From Candidatus Skiveiella danica (GTDB lineage Bacteria; Pseudomonadota; Gammaproteobacteria; Burkholderiales; Burkholderiaceae_C), in assembly GCA_016721925.1 (NCBI GenBank), contig JADKHE010000011.1:186001-250000 (forward strand): a stretch of 64,000 nt of DNA. Direction: 5' to 3'. Of this stretch, positions 20,915-29,377 are shown in pieces (the first letter of the stretch is position 1; each line of letters begins with the position of its first letter). The notes beneath the pieces are model-generated. The model saw only the letters and a program-made list of their open reading frames with translations, ran no database searches and had not been told where the DNA came from. The position numbers were made by a program, and so were the translations under genes.

Positions 20915-21338
20915 GGGTTCTGGACACCAACGTGGTGTCGGAGACCATGCGGGCGCAGCCCCATGCCGCCGTGCTGGCCTGGCTGGACGCCCAGGATCCC
21001 AGTGACTTGTGGCTGACCGCCGTCGTGGCGGCCGAGCTGATGTCCGGCGTGGCCCGCCTGCCTGACGGCGCGCGCAAGCAGCAACTGGCCCACGGCGTGG
21101 CGGCCATGCTGGAACAGGATTTCGCCGGGCAGGTGCTGCCCTTTGACCTGGCGGCCGCGTCCGTCTATGCCGACCTCGTTGCGCAGCGCGAGCGATCGGG
21201 AAAGCCCATCGGCATGGCGGATGCGCAAATTGCGGCGACATGCCTCGTGCACCAGGCAACCTGGTCACGCGCAACCTCAAGGACTTCGAGGACCTGGGCT
21301 TGACGCTCATCAATCCGTGGGCGCAAGCCCCTCACTGA
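20911..21338 (+). pseudogene. PIN-domain VapC/FitB-type toxin, frameshifted near the 3' end
   Basis: PIN-domain ribonuclease toxin, ~142 residues if repaired. Acidic active-site residues are visible: Asp in MRVLDTNVVSE, Glu in VVAAELMSG and Asp in GMADAQIAAT. The frame then breaks: a missing base near 21260 turns the expected LVTRNLKDFEDLGL into unrelated residues and a stop at 21303. The next frame continues correctly through INPWAQAPH to a stop at 21338. The lost part includes the TRN-x-x-DF motif holding the fourth acidic residue, so the encoded toxin would probably be inactive. Coupled by ATGA overlap to its antitoxin. Confidence 0.85.
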
Positions 21339-21356
21339 GCGGCGTTTGACCCGGCC

Positions 21357-22256
21357 TCAGTCGCGCAGCCGCTCTTCCACAAACGCCCGCAGGATGCCCA
21401 TCGCGGGCGCCTCGGTGCGGCCGGCCAGCGTGATGCAGGCAAAGCGCGCCCCGGCCCGCAGGGGCGGTTCCACGCGGATTTCGGCCAGCGTGCCGGCCGC
21501 GATCCCGGCGCGCGCCGCTGCCGCGATGCCCAGAAAAATGGCGTCCGTCACCGCCACGGTGTCAAGAAGGCTGGTCACGTCCTCGCACTGCAGCGTGGTC
21601 ATCTGCGCCGGGTCGGCCCGCGGCCCATAGTGGTCGACCAGGAGCCGCGCCACTTCGTCCGACAGCGGTGTGGAGGCGATCGGGTAACCCAGCAGCACCT
21701 CGAAGGGCACGGGCGTGGCACCCGCCAGCGGATGGCCGGCGCGGCAGATGAAACCGGCGCGCAGCTCGCCCAGGGGCTCGATGCGCAGGTCGGCCGCGGG
21801 CGCGATGCGGCGCACGTCAATCACCAGCGCATCCAGCTGCCGCGCGCGCAACTGCAGCAACTGCAGCTCGGTGGAGCCGCGAGAGACCGCCACTTTCACG
21901 CCCGGATGGTGCCGGGCCATGTGCTGCAGCAACGGCGTCATGAGCAGCGCCCCGGGGCCGGAGCCCAGGCCCACGCGGATCGCCCCGAGATTGCCCTGCT
22001 GCAGCAGGTCCGCGCTGCGCCGCAGGTCGGCCGCGTCCAGCACCATGCGGCGGGCGCGCGCCACCACGGTCAACCCCAGCGGCGTGAGCTCGTTGCGCTT
22101 GCCGATGCGGTCGATCAAGCGACCGCCCAGTTCGTCTTCCAGCGACTGGATGCTGCGGCTCAGCGCCGACTGCGTCAGGTGCATCTGCGTGGCGGCGCGG
22201 CTGAACGAGCCGCTGTCGGCCAGTGCCAGCAGGTGTTCCAGCTGTTTGAGGTTCAC
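21357..22256 (-). CDS. LysR-family transcriptional regulator
   Basis: A 299-residue LysR-type regulator. The winged helix is at residues 1-60 (NLKQLEHLLALADSGSFSRAA, with LTQSALSRSIQSLE), followed by a two-lobed effector domain. The start is taken as a GTG at 22256, which places the DNA-binding domain at the very N terminus as usual in the family; ATG codons lie further upstream in frame. It is divergent from the TctC-type protein and M20 hydrolase genes and is the likely regulator of that pair. The effector is unknown; its target is inferred from position. Confidence 0.88.
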   Translation of the reverse strand: MNLKQLEHLLALADSGSFSRAATQMHLTQSALSRSIQSLEDELGGRLIDRIGKRNELTPLGLTVVARARRMVLDAADLRRSADLLQQGNLGAIRVGLGSGPGALLMTPLLQHMARHHPGVKVAVSRGSTELQLLQLRARQLDALVIDVRRIAPAADLRIEPLGELRAGFICRAGHPLAGATPVPFEVLLGYPIASTPLSDEVARLLVDHYGPRADPAQMTTLQCEDVTSLLDTVAVTDAIFLGIAAAARAGIAAGTLAEIRVEPPLRAGARFACITLAGRTEAPAMGILRAFVEERLRD

Positions 22257-22304
22257 GGCGTGTAGATCATGAGCGAAATGAATAGGAATCAGCAAAATAA
22301 TACA

Positions 22305-22334
22305 TTGGACACATGATCTGCCGGTGCCTAGCAT
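22305..22334 (+). promoter_or_regulatory. Candidate sigma-70 promoter of the tctC-M20 pair
   Basis: TTGGAC at 22305 and TAGCAT at 22329 are separated by 18 bases, followed by the tctC-like ATG about 40 bases on. The preceding AT-rich stretch (AATAATACA and nearby) lies between the divergent LysR gene and tctC, where a LysR regulator would bind. Proposed from spacing and hexamer similarity only. Confidence 0.4.
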
Positions 22335-22372
22335 GGAATCCTGCATCAACCCTTCACCTACCGGAACCTGTC

Positions 22373-23371
22373 ATGCCATCTCTCAAGCGCCATTTCCTCA
22401 AGACCACCACGGGCCTGCTGGCCGGCCTGCTGCTCGCCGGCGTCGCGTCAGCCCAGGGCTTTCCGACCAAGCCTGTCACGCTGATGATTCCCTACCCGGC
22501 GGGCGGCCTGTCGGACAACATCGCCCGGCGCGTCAACGTGCCGCTGGGCGCGGCGCTCGGCCAGCCCGCCATCGTCGACAACCTCGGCGGCGGCAGCGGC
22601 AGCATCGGCGCACAGAAGGTGCTGAACGCGCCGTCGGATGGCTACATGGTGTTCCAGGGCTCGCCCAACGAGCTGATCCTGGCCCCGCTGGCGATCTCGG
22701 CCATCAAGTACAAGCCCGAGAGCTTCCGCCAGATCCACCGCATCGCGCTGGCGCCCATGGCCATCTTCGTGCGCCCCGGCTTCCCCGCGAAGACCGCCGA
22801 CGAACTCGCCGCCCATGCGGCCAAAGTCGCCAAAGAAGGCAAGCCCATGACCTATGCCAGCGTGGGCGTGGGTTCGTTCTACCACCTGCTCGGCGCGAAA
22901 ATGAGCAAGGATCTCGGCGTGGAGATGACCCACGTCCCTTACAAGGGCGGCGCCGATGCGCAGCGCGACCTGTTCACCGATCTGGTCGACATCTTCATCA
23001 CCCCCTACGGCCCGGCCCAGGTGGAACTGGTCAAGCAGGGCAAGATGCGCGCCCTGGCCGTGCTGACACCGGCGCGCCAGCGCCTGATGCCCGAGGTGCC
23101 CAGCACCACCGAGAGCAAGGCGCTCAAGACCTTCACCGCCGAAATCGGCACCGGCTACTTCGTCAAGCGCGACACGCCCGAGCCGGTGGTGCAGGCGCTG
23201 CACCAGGCCCTGCAAAAGACCCTGGGCGACACCCAGCTGCGCGCCGGCCTGTTCGCCATGGGCCAGGAAACCTCGCCGCTGCAAACGCTGGCCGAGGCTG
23301 ACCAGGCCTACAAGGCGGAAATCAGCGCCTACCAGGCCATTGCGAAGTCCATCAACCTGCAAGCGCAATAA
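22373..23371 (+). CDS. Bug-family (TctC) periplasmic solute-binding protein, module 1
   Basis: A 332-residue tripartite tricarboxylate-type binding protein. The signal peptide has a basic start (MPSLKRHFLKT) and hydrophobic core ending GVASAQG. The mature part begins FPTKPVTLMIPYPAGGLSDNIAR, the Bug hallmark, with GGSGSIGAQKV and HVPYKGGADAQRDL further on. Bug proteins are hugely expanded in Burkholderiales and often lack adjacent TctAB membrane subunits; none is present here. It lies 14 bases before an M20 hydrolase gene and is divergent from a LysR regulator. The ligand is unknown; the partner enzyme suggests an N-acyl amino acid or similar amide. Confidence 0.92.
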   Translation: MPSLKRHFLKTTTGLLAGLLLAGVASAQGFPTKPVTLMIPYPAGGLSDNIARRVNVPLGAALGQPAIVDNLGGGSGSIGAQKVLNAPSDGYMVFQGSPNELILAPLAISAIKYKPESFRQIHRIALAPMAIFVRPGFPAKTADELAAHAAKVAKEGKPMTYASVGVGSFYHLLGAKMSKDLGVEMTHVPYKGGADAQRDLFTDLVDIFITPYGPAQVELVKQGKMRALAVLTPARQRLMPEVPSTTESKALKTFTAEIGTGYFVKRDTPEPVVQALHQALQKTLGDTQLRAGLFAMGQETSPLQTLAEADQAYKAEISAYQAIAKSINLQAQ

Positions 23372-23385
23372 ACGAGGCCCGCCCC

Positions 23386-24600
23386 ATGTCCGCCGTTCTG
23401 GAACACCGCCCCCTCGCCAAACTGGACGCCCTGCAGGCGCACGCCGATGAATTCACCGGCATGCGGCGCGACATCCACCGCCACCCCGAGCTGGGTTTCC
23501 AGGAGTTCCGCACCAGCGAGCTGGTCGCCGAACGCCTGACCCAGTGGGGCTACAGCGTCACACGCGGCCTGGGCGGCACCGGCGTGGTGGGCCAGTTGCA
23601 GCGCGGCACGGGGGCCAAACGCCTGGGCCTGCGCGCCGACATGGACGCCCTGCCCATTGTTGAAGCCACCGGCCTGGCCCACGCCAGCTGCCACACGGGC
23701 GTGATGCACGCCTGCGGCCACGACGGCCACACCGCCATGCTGCTGGCCGCAGCACAGCACCTGGCGGAGCACGGCGACTTCAGCGGCACGCTGAACCTGA
23801 TCTTCCAGCCCGCCGAAGAAGGCCTGGGCGGCGCGGTGAAGATGATGGAAGACGGCCTGTTCGCGCGTTTTCCCTGCGACGCCATCTTCGGCATGCACAA
23901 CATGCCGGGCTACCCGGCCGGCCACCTGGCGTTGCGCGACGGCCCGGCCATGGCCTCGTCGGACTACGTGGGCATCACCATTCATGGCAACGGCGGCCAT
24001 GGCGCCATGCCGCACCGCGCGGCCGACCCGGTGGTGGCCGCGTCCAGCCTGGTGATGGCGCTGCAGACCGTGGTGTCGCGCAACGTGGACCCGTTGCAGA
24101 TGGCCGTGGTCACGGTGGGCGCCTTCCATGCGGGCGAGGCCAACAACGTCATTCCACCCCACGCCACGCTGCGCCTGAGCGTGCGGGCGCTGGACCGCGA
24201 CGTGCGCACCCTGCTGCAGCAGCGCATCACCGCGCTGGCGCAGCAACAGGCTGCAAGCTTTGGCTGCACGGCCGAGGTCGAGTACCGCCCGGGTTATTGC
24301 GTTCTGGTGAACACCCGCGCGGAAACCGATTTCGCGCGCGAGGTGGCGCTTGAACTTGTCGGCCCCGGGCGCGTCACCCTGCAGGCCCCGGCCCTGCCCG
24401 GCAGCGAGGACTTCGCCTTCATGCTCGAAAAAGTGCCCGGCAGCTACCTGCTGATCGGCAACGGCGACGGCACAGATGGCGGCACCTTCGCCGGCCACGC
24501 CTGCATGGTGCACAACCCCGGCTACGACTTCAACGACGCCAGCCTGCCGGTTGGCGCGGCCTACTGGGCGCTGCTGGCGGAGCGGTTTCTGGTGGAGTGA
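23386..24600 (+). CDS. M20-family amidohydrolase (hippurate hydrolase-like), module 1
   Basis: A 404-residue M20D metallo-amidohydrolase that cleaves N-acyl or amide bonds of amino acids, such as hippurate or indole-acetyl conjugates. Motifs: MRRDIHRHPELGFQE at the N terminus, LRADMDALP, the metal-binding MHACGHDGHTAMLL, FQPAEEG with the catalytic Glu pair, and HNPGYDFNDA at the C terminus. A lid domain with GNGGHGAMPH lies in the middle. No signal peptide, so it acts in the cytoplasm. Co-transcribed with the preceding TctC-type binding protein, suggesting uptake then hydrolysis of one substrate. A homologous pair occurs at 55.3-57.5 kb. Confidence 0.92.
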   Translation: MSAVLEHRPLAKLDALQAHADEFTGMRRDIHRHPELGFQEFRTSELVAERLTQWGYSVTRGLGGTGVVGQLQRGTGAKRLGLRADMDALPIVEATGLAHASCHTGVMHACGHDGHTAMLLAAAQHLAEHGDFSGTLNLIFQPAEEGLGGAVKMMEDGLFARFPCDAIFGMHNMPGYPAGHLALRDGPAMASSDYVGITIHGNGGHGAMPHRAADPVVAASSLVMALQTVVSRNVDPLQMAVVTVGAFHAGEANNVIPPHATLRLSVRALDRDVRTLLQQRITALAQQQAASFGCTAEVEYRPGYCVLVNTRAETDFAREVALELVGPGRVTLQAPALPGSEDFAFMLEKVPGSYLLIGNGDGTDGGTFAGHACMVHNPGYDFNDASLPVGAAYWALLAERFLVE

Positions 24601-24665
24601 GGGCGCTGCGGGTGTTATCCGCACCCGCTGGCCTCATGCCAGCGGACAGGTCACGCGGCAAAAAA

Positions 24666-24724
24666 CATCTTTATTGATAGCAAAAAATGACCATTTCACG
24701 CTGGGAAGTGGTCATTTTTATTGC
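24666..24724 (+). repeat. Dispersed repeat, copy D, forming a bidirectional terminator-like hairpin
   Basis: TTGATAGC, a 16-base spacer with TGACC, then ACGCTGGGAAGTGG. The segment 24683-24719 forms a 15-bp stem with one G-T wobble and a 7-base loop (ACGCTGG), with A-runs on one side and five T residues on the other, so it could terminate transcription from both directions. It sits between the convergent M20 hydrolase and AAA+ genes, and its right edge overlaps the stop codon of the AAA+ gene (24718-24720). Confidence 0.8.
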
Positions 24725-27048
24725 AAAAACCCCATCGAACGGCCTTCGCGGACCTCGGGCTTGATGCGGTGCTCGGCTTCGAGCTGGTCCAGGAACTCTT
24801 CGACGCTGAAGGCGGTCGCCAGGATGTCGGTCTGGCGCTTGACGGCGGCAAAGTCGCCGGGGCACAGCTGCGCCAGCTTCGCGAGCCGCGCCTTGGCCCC
24901 ATGCGTCAACAGCGAAGCATCGCCCGCCAGCGCCTCGGTCACGAACATGGCCTCGCGCTGTGCTGCGGTCAGGGGTTTGAACTGGATCTTGAAGGTGAAG
25001 CGCCGCAGCGCGGCCTGGTCGATGCGGTCCAGCAGGTTGGTGGTGCAGATGAAGATGCCATTGAAACGCTCCATGCCTTGCAGCATCTCGTTCACCTCGG
25101 TCACCTCGTAGGTGCGCTGCGCACCACGGCGGTCCTGCAGAAAGCTGTCGGCCTCGTCCAGCAGCAGCACCGCCTTCTCGGCTTCCGCCTCGCGGAACAT
25201 CGCGGCCATGTTCTGCTCGGTCTCGCCGACGTACTTGCTCATGAGGTCGCTGGCCTGCCTGACGATCAGGGGCCGCTCCAGCGCGCGGGCAATGTGTTCG
25301 CCCAACGCGGTCTTGCCGGTACCGGGCGCGCCGTAGAAACACAGGGTGCCGTGGCCGCGCACCTTCAGCGCCTCGACGATGCGCGGAATCTCGAAGCGGG
25401 TCTCGACGTTGAGCATCGCCAGATCCCAGGTGGTGACCTGCGGGCGGCCCCGTGCGTCGGGCGGCGTGTTGCCCAGTGCCGCGTCGGCGTTCTTCAGTTG
25501 CCGCTCGATCAGCGCCTCGAAACCCGGGCCCTCGGCCACGGCTTCGCCGTGCGCCAGGCCGGCAAAGCGCACCGCGGTGCGGATCTGCGCCGGTGTCAGG
25601 CCCTTGCGGCCGGTCAGGCGGGCGACGAAGGTCTCGCTGACGGCCACGCCGTCCAGCGTCTTGCGCACCAGCTGCTCGCGCGCGCCCGGCGGCGGCGACT
25701 TGAGCTCCAGGTGGTAGGCAAAGCGGCGGCGAAACGCCGGGTCGATCTGCTCGATGCGGTTGGTGACCCAGATCGTCGGCACCGGGTTCGATTCGAGAAT
25801 CTGGTTCACCCAGGCCTTGCCGTTGACCGAGTGGCTCACTGCGGCGGCCAGCGCCTGTTGCTCGTGGCGCGCCATCAGGCCGGCCGCGTCCACGCTGACC
25901 GGCGGAAACACGTCCTCCACCTCGTCGAACAGCAGCGCAGCCTGCTGCGTGCCCTTGAGGAAGACCTGCGCGATCTGCATGGAGCGGTAGCGGTCTCGGC
26001 CAGACAGGCTGTTGCCGTCGCGATCGGCGTATTCGACCTCGAACAGTTCCACCCCCGCCGCCTGCGCCACCACCTTGGCCAGCTCGGTCTTGCCGGTGCC
26101 GGGCGGGCCGTAGAGCAGCACGTTCACGCCCACCGCCTTGTCTGCAACGGCCTTTTGCAACAGGCGCACCAGCACCTGCACATCCTCGGCAATGAAGCCG
26201 AAGTCGCCGGGCGCCAGCGCGCTGCGCGCCGCGGGGCGGGTGAACACGGCCATCAGCTCGCTCTGGTCGCGGTATTCGCGCATCAGCACCGGCGGAAGCT
26301 TTTCACTCACTTTCATCAGGTCGGCCAGATCCGTGATGTTGTGCTCGGAAATCAGGTTTTCCACCAGGCCGATGCGCTCCAGCCGCGAGCCGGCGCGCAG
26401 CGCCTCGCCCACCTCCTCGGCCTTGACGCCGGCGACGTCGGCAATCACCGCATAGGCCTCGGGGGCATTGCTGACCTTGAACTCCACCAGCATGCTGCGC
26501 AGGTCGCGCTGGTAGCGCGCCAGGGTGCCGTACAGCAACAGCGCGCGCTCGGCCTGGTTGAGCTGCAGCAGGCCGGAGAGCGCGTCGATGTTCTTTTCCA
26601 CCAGCGTGGAATGCTTCTTCAGCGCCTGCTTGAGCCAGGTGCCGGTGGCGGCGAGCACCGCCAGCAGGTCGCGCGGCGCGTCCTTGGCGTACTCGTCGAG
26701 GTAGAAGAACAGCGTGCCCTCTTCATAGGGCCCGCGCCAGGCACCATGGCGGTCGAGGAAGGCGCGCGCCGACAGCGCCTCATGCCCTCGCCAGAGTTCG
26801 TTGTCTTTGCAACGCCGTGCCAGGAAGGCGCGCAGGCGCTCCAGCACCGGCGCCGGCCAGACGAGGTGGCGCCCGGCCAGCGACATCAGGCTGTTGAGGT
26901 CGCGGCGCACATTGAACTTGGGGCCCTGGTGGGCCGCCAGCGTGAACACGAAATGCGAGCACATCAGGTCCAGCACCGGGGCATGGCCGAGCTCCGGGGA
27001 CGGCAGGACCGACCCGCCCGATGAATCAGAAACCGAACGCTTGACCAT
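24718..27048 (-). CDS. Tandem AAA+ ATPase of unknown function
   Basis: A 776-residue cytoplasmic protein with two AAA+ modules. The first ~290 residues are helical with no recognised domain. AAA-1 has Walker A YGPPGTGKTELAK and Walker B ALLFDEVEDVF; AAA-2 has Walker A YGAPGTGKTALGE and Walker B VLLLDEADSFL, each followed by sensor-1-like Asn (TIWVTNR, FICTTNL) and Arg-rich second-region sequence. The architecture recalls CDC48/VCP-like or SpoVK-like ATPases, but no peptidase or pore-loop partner is nearby. The ATG at 27048 has an ideal GGAGG site 7 bases upstream. It is divergent from threonine ammonia-lyase. Substrate is unknown; an unfoldase or remodelling role is inferred from the fold. 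Confidence 0.82.
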   Translation of the reverse strand: MVKRSVSDSSGGSVLPSPELGHAPVLDLMCSHFVFTLAAHQGPKFNVRRDLNSLMSLAGRHLVWPAPVLERLRAFLARRCKDNELWRGHEALSARAFLDRHGAWRGPYEEGTLFFYLDEYAKDAPRDLLAVLAATGTWLKQALKKHSTLVEKNIDALSGLLQLNQAERALLLYGTLARYQRDLRSMLVEFKVSNAPEAYAVIADVAGVKAEEVGEALRAGSRLERIGLVENLISEHNITDLADLMKVSEKLPPVLMREYRDQSELMAVFTRPAARSALAPGDFGFIAEDVQVLVRLLQKAVADKAVGVNVLLYGPPGTGKTELAKVVAQAAGVELFEVEYADRDGNSLSGRDRYRSMQIAQVFLKGTQQAALLFDEVEDVFPPVSVDAAGLMARHEQQALAAAVSHSVNGKAWVNQILESNPVPTIWVTNRIEQIDPAFRRRFAYHLELKSPPPGAREQLVRKTLDGVAVSETFVARLTGRKGLTPAQIRTAVRFAGLAHGEAVAEGPGFEALIERQLKNADAALGNTPPDARGRPQVTTWDLAMLNVETRFEIPRIVEALKVRGHGTLCFYGAPGTGKTALGEHIARALERPLIVRQASDLMSKYVGETEQNMAAMFREAEAEKAVLLLDEADSFLQDRRGAQRTYEVTEVNEMLQGMERFNGIFICTTNLLDRIDQAALRRFTFKIQFKPLTAAQREAMFVTEALAGDASLLTHGAKARLAKLAQLCPGDFAAVKRQTDILATAFSVEEFLDQLEAEHRIKPEVREGRSMGFLQ

Positions 27049-27166
27049 GGATAAGCCTCCAGCCGCTTTGCTTGCTGACTTCACCATAACGCAGAGTTCG
27101 GGTCGAGGGAATACCTTGATGTGGAAAAGCCGCACCCGGCGCGCGTGTTCCCGCGACAATTTGGCC

Positions 27167-28366
27167 ATGATTGATCTGCAAACCATTCAACAAGCTGCCG
27201 AGCGGCTGCAAGGCCAAGTGCTGCTGACGCCCTGCGTCGAGTCGCGCACGCTGTCCCAGATCGTGCAGGCCCAGGTGTTCCTGAAGTTCGAGAACCTGCA
27301 GTTCACCGCATCGTTCAAGGAACGCGGTGCCTGCAACAAGCTCGCGCAGCTGAGTGCGGCCGAGCGCGCGCGCGGCGTGGTGGCCATGTCCGCCGGCAAC
27401 CATGCCCAGGGCGTGGCCTACCACGCGCAGCGCCTGGGCCTGCGCGCGGTGATTGTGATGCCACGCTTCACCCCCGGCGTGAAGGTGGAGCGCACACGCG
27501 GCTTCGGTGCCGAGGTGGTGCTGCATGGCGACACGCTGGAGCAGGCGCGCGCCCACGCCTTCGAGCTCGCCACGGCGCAGAACCTGAGCTTCGTGCACCC
27601 CTACGACGATGACGCCATCGTCGCGGGCCAAGGCACGGTGGGGCTGGAAATGCTGCAGGCCGTGCCGGACCTCGACGTGCTCGTGATCGCGGTGGGCGGC
27701 GGCGGCCTGATCAGCGGCATCGCCACCGCGGCCAAGGCCCTGAAGCCCGGCATCGAGGTCGTGGGCGTGCAGACGGTGCGGTTTCCGGCCATGTTCAACG
27801 CGATCAAGGGCACGCACCACCCACAGGGCACCAGCACGATTGCCGAGGGCATTGCCGTTGGCACGCCCGGGCGCATCACTGAAGCCCTCATCCGCGCGCG
27901 CGTGGACGACATGCTGCTGGTGGATGAGGGGGATATCGAGCAGGCGGTGCTGATGCTGCTGGAGATCGAAAAGACCGTGGTCGAGGGCGCGGGCGCGGCG
28001 GGCCTGGCCGCGCTGCTGAAATACCCTGAACGCTTCCGCGGCCGCAAGGTCGGGCTGGTGCTGTGCGGCGGCAACATCGACCCCCTGCTGCTGGCGGCCA
28101 TCATCGAGCGCGGCATGGTGCGCGCCGGGCGGCTGGCGCGGGTGAAGGTGGGCTCGCGCGACGTCCCCGGCGCGCTGGCGCTCATCACCGCAGCGGTAGC
28201 CGAAGCCGGCGCCAACATCGACGAAGTGCACCACCAGCGCGCCTTCAGCGCGCTGTCCGCGCAGAATGTGGAGATCGAGCTCGTGCTGCAGACGCGCGGC
28301 CATGAGCACGTGCGCGAGGTGCTCGACCACCTGCGCGCCGCGGGCTTCGATGCCGCCCTGTATTGA
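27167..28366 (+). CDS. Threonine ammonia-lyase, PLP-dependent, with C-terminal ACT-like domain
   Basis: A 399-residue enzyme converting threonine to 2-oxobutanoate and ammonia. The PLP lysine is in TASFKERGACNKL, the phosphate-binding glycine loop is GGGGLISG, and SAGNHAQGVAY is the usual substrate-pocket stretch. Residues ~325-399 (VKVGSRDVPGALALITAAVAEAGANI) are an ACT-type regulatory domain. It is shorter than the ~500-residue biosynthetic IlvA with two ACT-like repeats and matches the ~400-residue class. The ATG at 27167 starts MIDLQTIQQA. It is followed after 35 bases by a thioesterase gene, probably in one transcript. Confidence 0.92.
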   Translation: MIDLQTIQQAAERLQGQVLLTPCVESRTLSQIVQAQVFLKFENLQFTASFKERGACNKLAQLSAAERARGVVAMSAGNHAQGVAYHAQRLGLRAVIVMPRFTPGVKVERTRGFGAEVVLHGDTLEQARAHAFELATAQNLSFVHPYDDDAIVAGQGTVGLEMLQAVPDLDVLVIAVGGGGLISGIATAAKALKPGIEVVGVQTVRFPAMFNAIKGTHHPQGTSTIAEGIAVGTPGRITEALIRARVDDMLLVDEGDIEQAVLMLLEIEKTVVEGAGAAGLAALLKYPERFRGRKVGLVLCGGNIDPLLLAAIIERGMVRAGRLARVKVGSRDVPGALALITAAVAEAGANIDEVHHQRAFSALSAQNVEIELVLQTRGHEHVREVLDHLRAAGFDAALY

Positions 28367-28401
28367 AAACACCCCCGAATCCACGACGGAGACCTGGATC
28401 G

Positions 28402-28806
28402 ATGAACACCGACACCCTGCAGGCCGCGCTGGCCGAGTTATTTGCCCCATGGGTGCAGGCCCTGGGCCTGCGCGTGCAATCGTGCGAAGCTGGCGTGGTG
28501 ACGCTGCGCCTGCCGAGAAGCGACCAGCTCAGCCGGGTCGGCGACATGCTGTGCGGCCAGGCCATGATGGCCGCGGCCGACACCGCGATGGTGCTGGCGC
28601 TGATCAGCCACTTCGGCGCCTTCCGGCCCTGCACCACGGTGCAGATGAACACGAGCTTCCTCAAGCCGCTGTCGGGCCAGGACGCGATCATCGAGGCCCG
28701 CCTGCTGCGCGCCGGCAAGGCGCTGGCTTTTGGCGAAATCGACATCCGCGGCGCCGATGACGGCAAGAGCGTCTGCCGCGCCTCCACCACCTATGCCCTG
28801 CTGTAG
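28402..28806 (+). CDS. PaaI-family hotdog thioesterase
   Basis: A 134-residue acyl-CoA thioesterase-like protein of the hotdog fold. The central motif GDMLCGQAMMAAADTAMVLAL gives the long hotdog helix with its catalytic acidic residue, and TTVQMNTSFLKPL is the following strand typical of PaaI-type enzymes. A likely cytoplasmic oligomer. It sits just after threonine ammonia-lyase and before a small membrane protein. The acyl substrate cannot be told from sequence. Confidence 0.85.
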   Translation: MNTDTLQAALAELFAPWVQALGLRVQSCEAGVVTLRLPRSDQLSRVGDMLCGQAMMAAADTAMVLALISHFGAFRPCTTVQMNTSFLKPLSGQDAIIEARLLRAGKALAFGEIDIRGADDGKSVCRASTTYALL

Positions 28807-28867
28807 GGCAGCGCGACGATCGGCAAACCGCTAGAATCCGCCCCATTCGACCGATTCAGGAGACCTC

Positions 28868-29008
28868 ATGTCCGCACCCGCCGCCCACGACACCGCAGCC
28901 GAACAGGATCCCATCGAGGGCGTGGTCAAGAACATGCACATCGTGCTGCCGGTGGCCGGTGCCGTGCTGATTTTCATGCTCGCCTTCATCGCCGTCTTCA
29001 TGGCCTGA
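28868..29008 (+). CDS. Small single-pass membrane protein (46 residues)
   Basis: A 46-residue protein starting MSAPAAHDTAAEQDPIEGVV at 28868 with an AGGAG site just upstream. The last ~25 residues (MHIVLPVAGAVLIFMLAF and on) form one hydrophobic helix, with the N-terminal acidic part probably cytoplasmic. Codon use is normal for this high-GC genome and the ribosome-binding site is good, so I consider it real despite its size. It follows the thioesterase gene by 61 bases and precedes a dispersed repeat. Function is unknown. Confidence 0.75.
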   Translation: MSAPAAHDTAAEQDPIEGVVKNMHIVLPVAGAVLIFMLAFIAVFMA

Positions 29009-29040
29009 GCAAGGCTGCTGGGTAGTTTTGCCCGTGAATT

Positions 29041-29095
29041 AGGCCATTCCCCAGCGCCCCAAGGTCTTTTTTAGCTACATATTCTGTAGCATTCG
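29041..29095 (-). repeat. Dispersed repeat, copy E
   Basis: On the minus strand: TGCTACAGAATATGTAGC (a near-palindromic left part), a 16-base spacer with AGACC at positions 7-11, then GCGCTGGGGAATGGCC. It lies in the 369-base gap between the small membrane protein and the Memo-AMMECR1 gene. The remaining ~280 bases up to 29377 hold no gene or motif I can identify apart from the AAGGAGG site of the next gene. Confidence 0.68.
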
Positions 29096-29377
29096 AAACC
29101 CGCTTCAGCTGGCATAGCCCGGGCCCTGCCGGGCGTTGATGTTTCTGCCGGCCTGTCGGGCCACCCGCTGCGACGATCCGCGCCCTATCCCCGGCTCTTT
29201 CCACCCCTGCCCCGTCAGCAGCGGACCATCTGCTGCGCGCGGTCAGAGGGTCCGGCAAAGGTGCGCCATGGGGGCGAAGCCCGCCTGCGCAGGTTGCACA
29301 AAGGCTTGATATGGTGCAAGTCAGCCTCAGGTGTGCAGCAGGACAATGCTCCTCACCCGAGTGGGAAGGAGGTCGCC

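Noticed and set aside
24721..27024. A 767-codon open frame on the plus strand opposite the AAA+ gene
   Set aside because: It is a shadow of the AAA+ gene; the Walker motifs are on the minus strand and the plus frame has no domain or ribosome-binding site.
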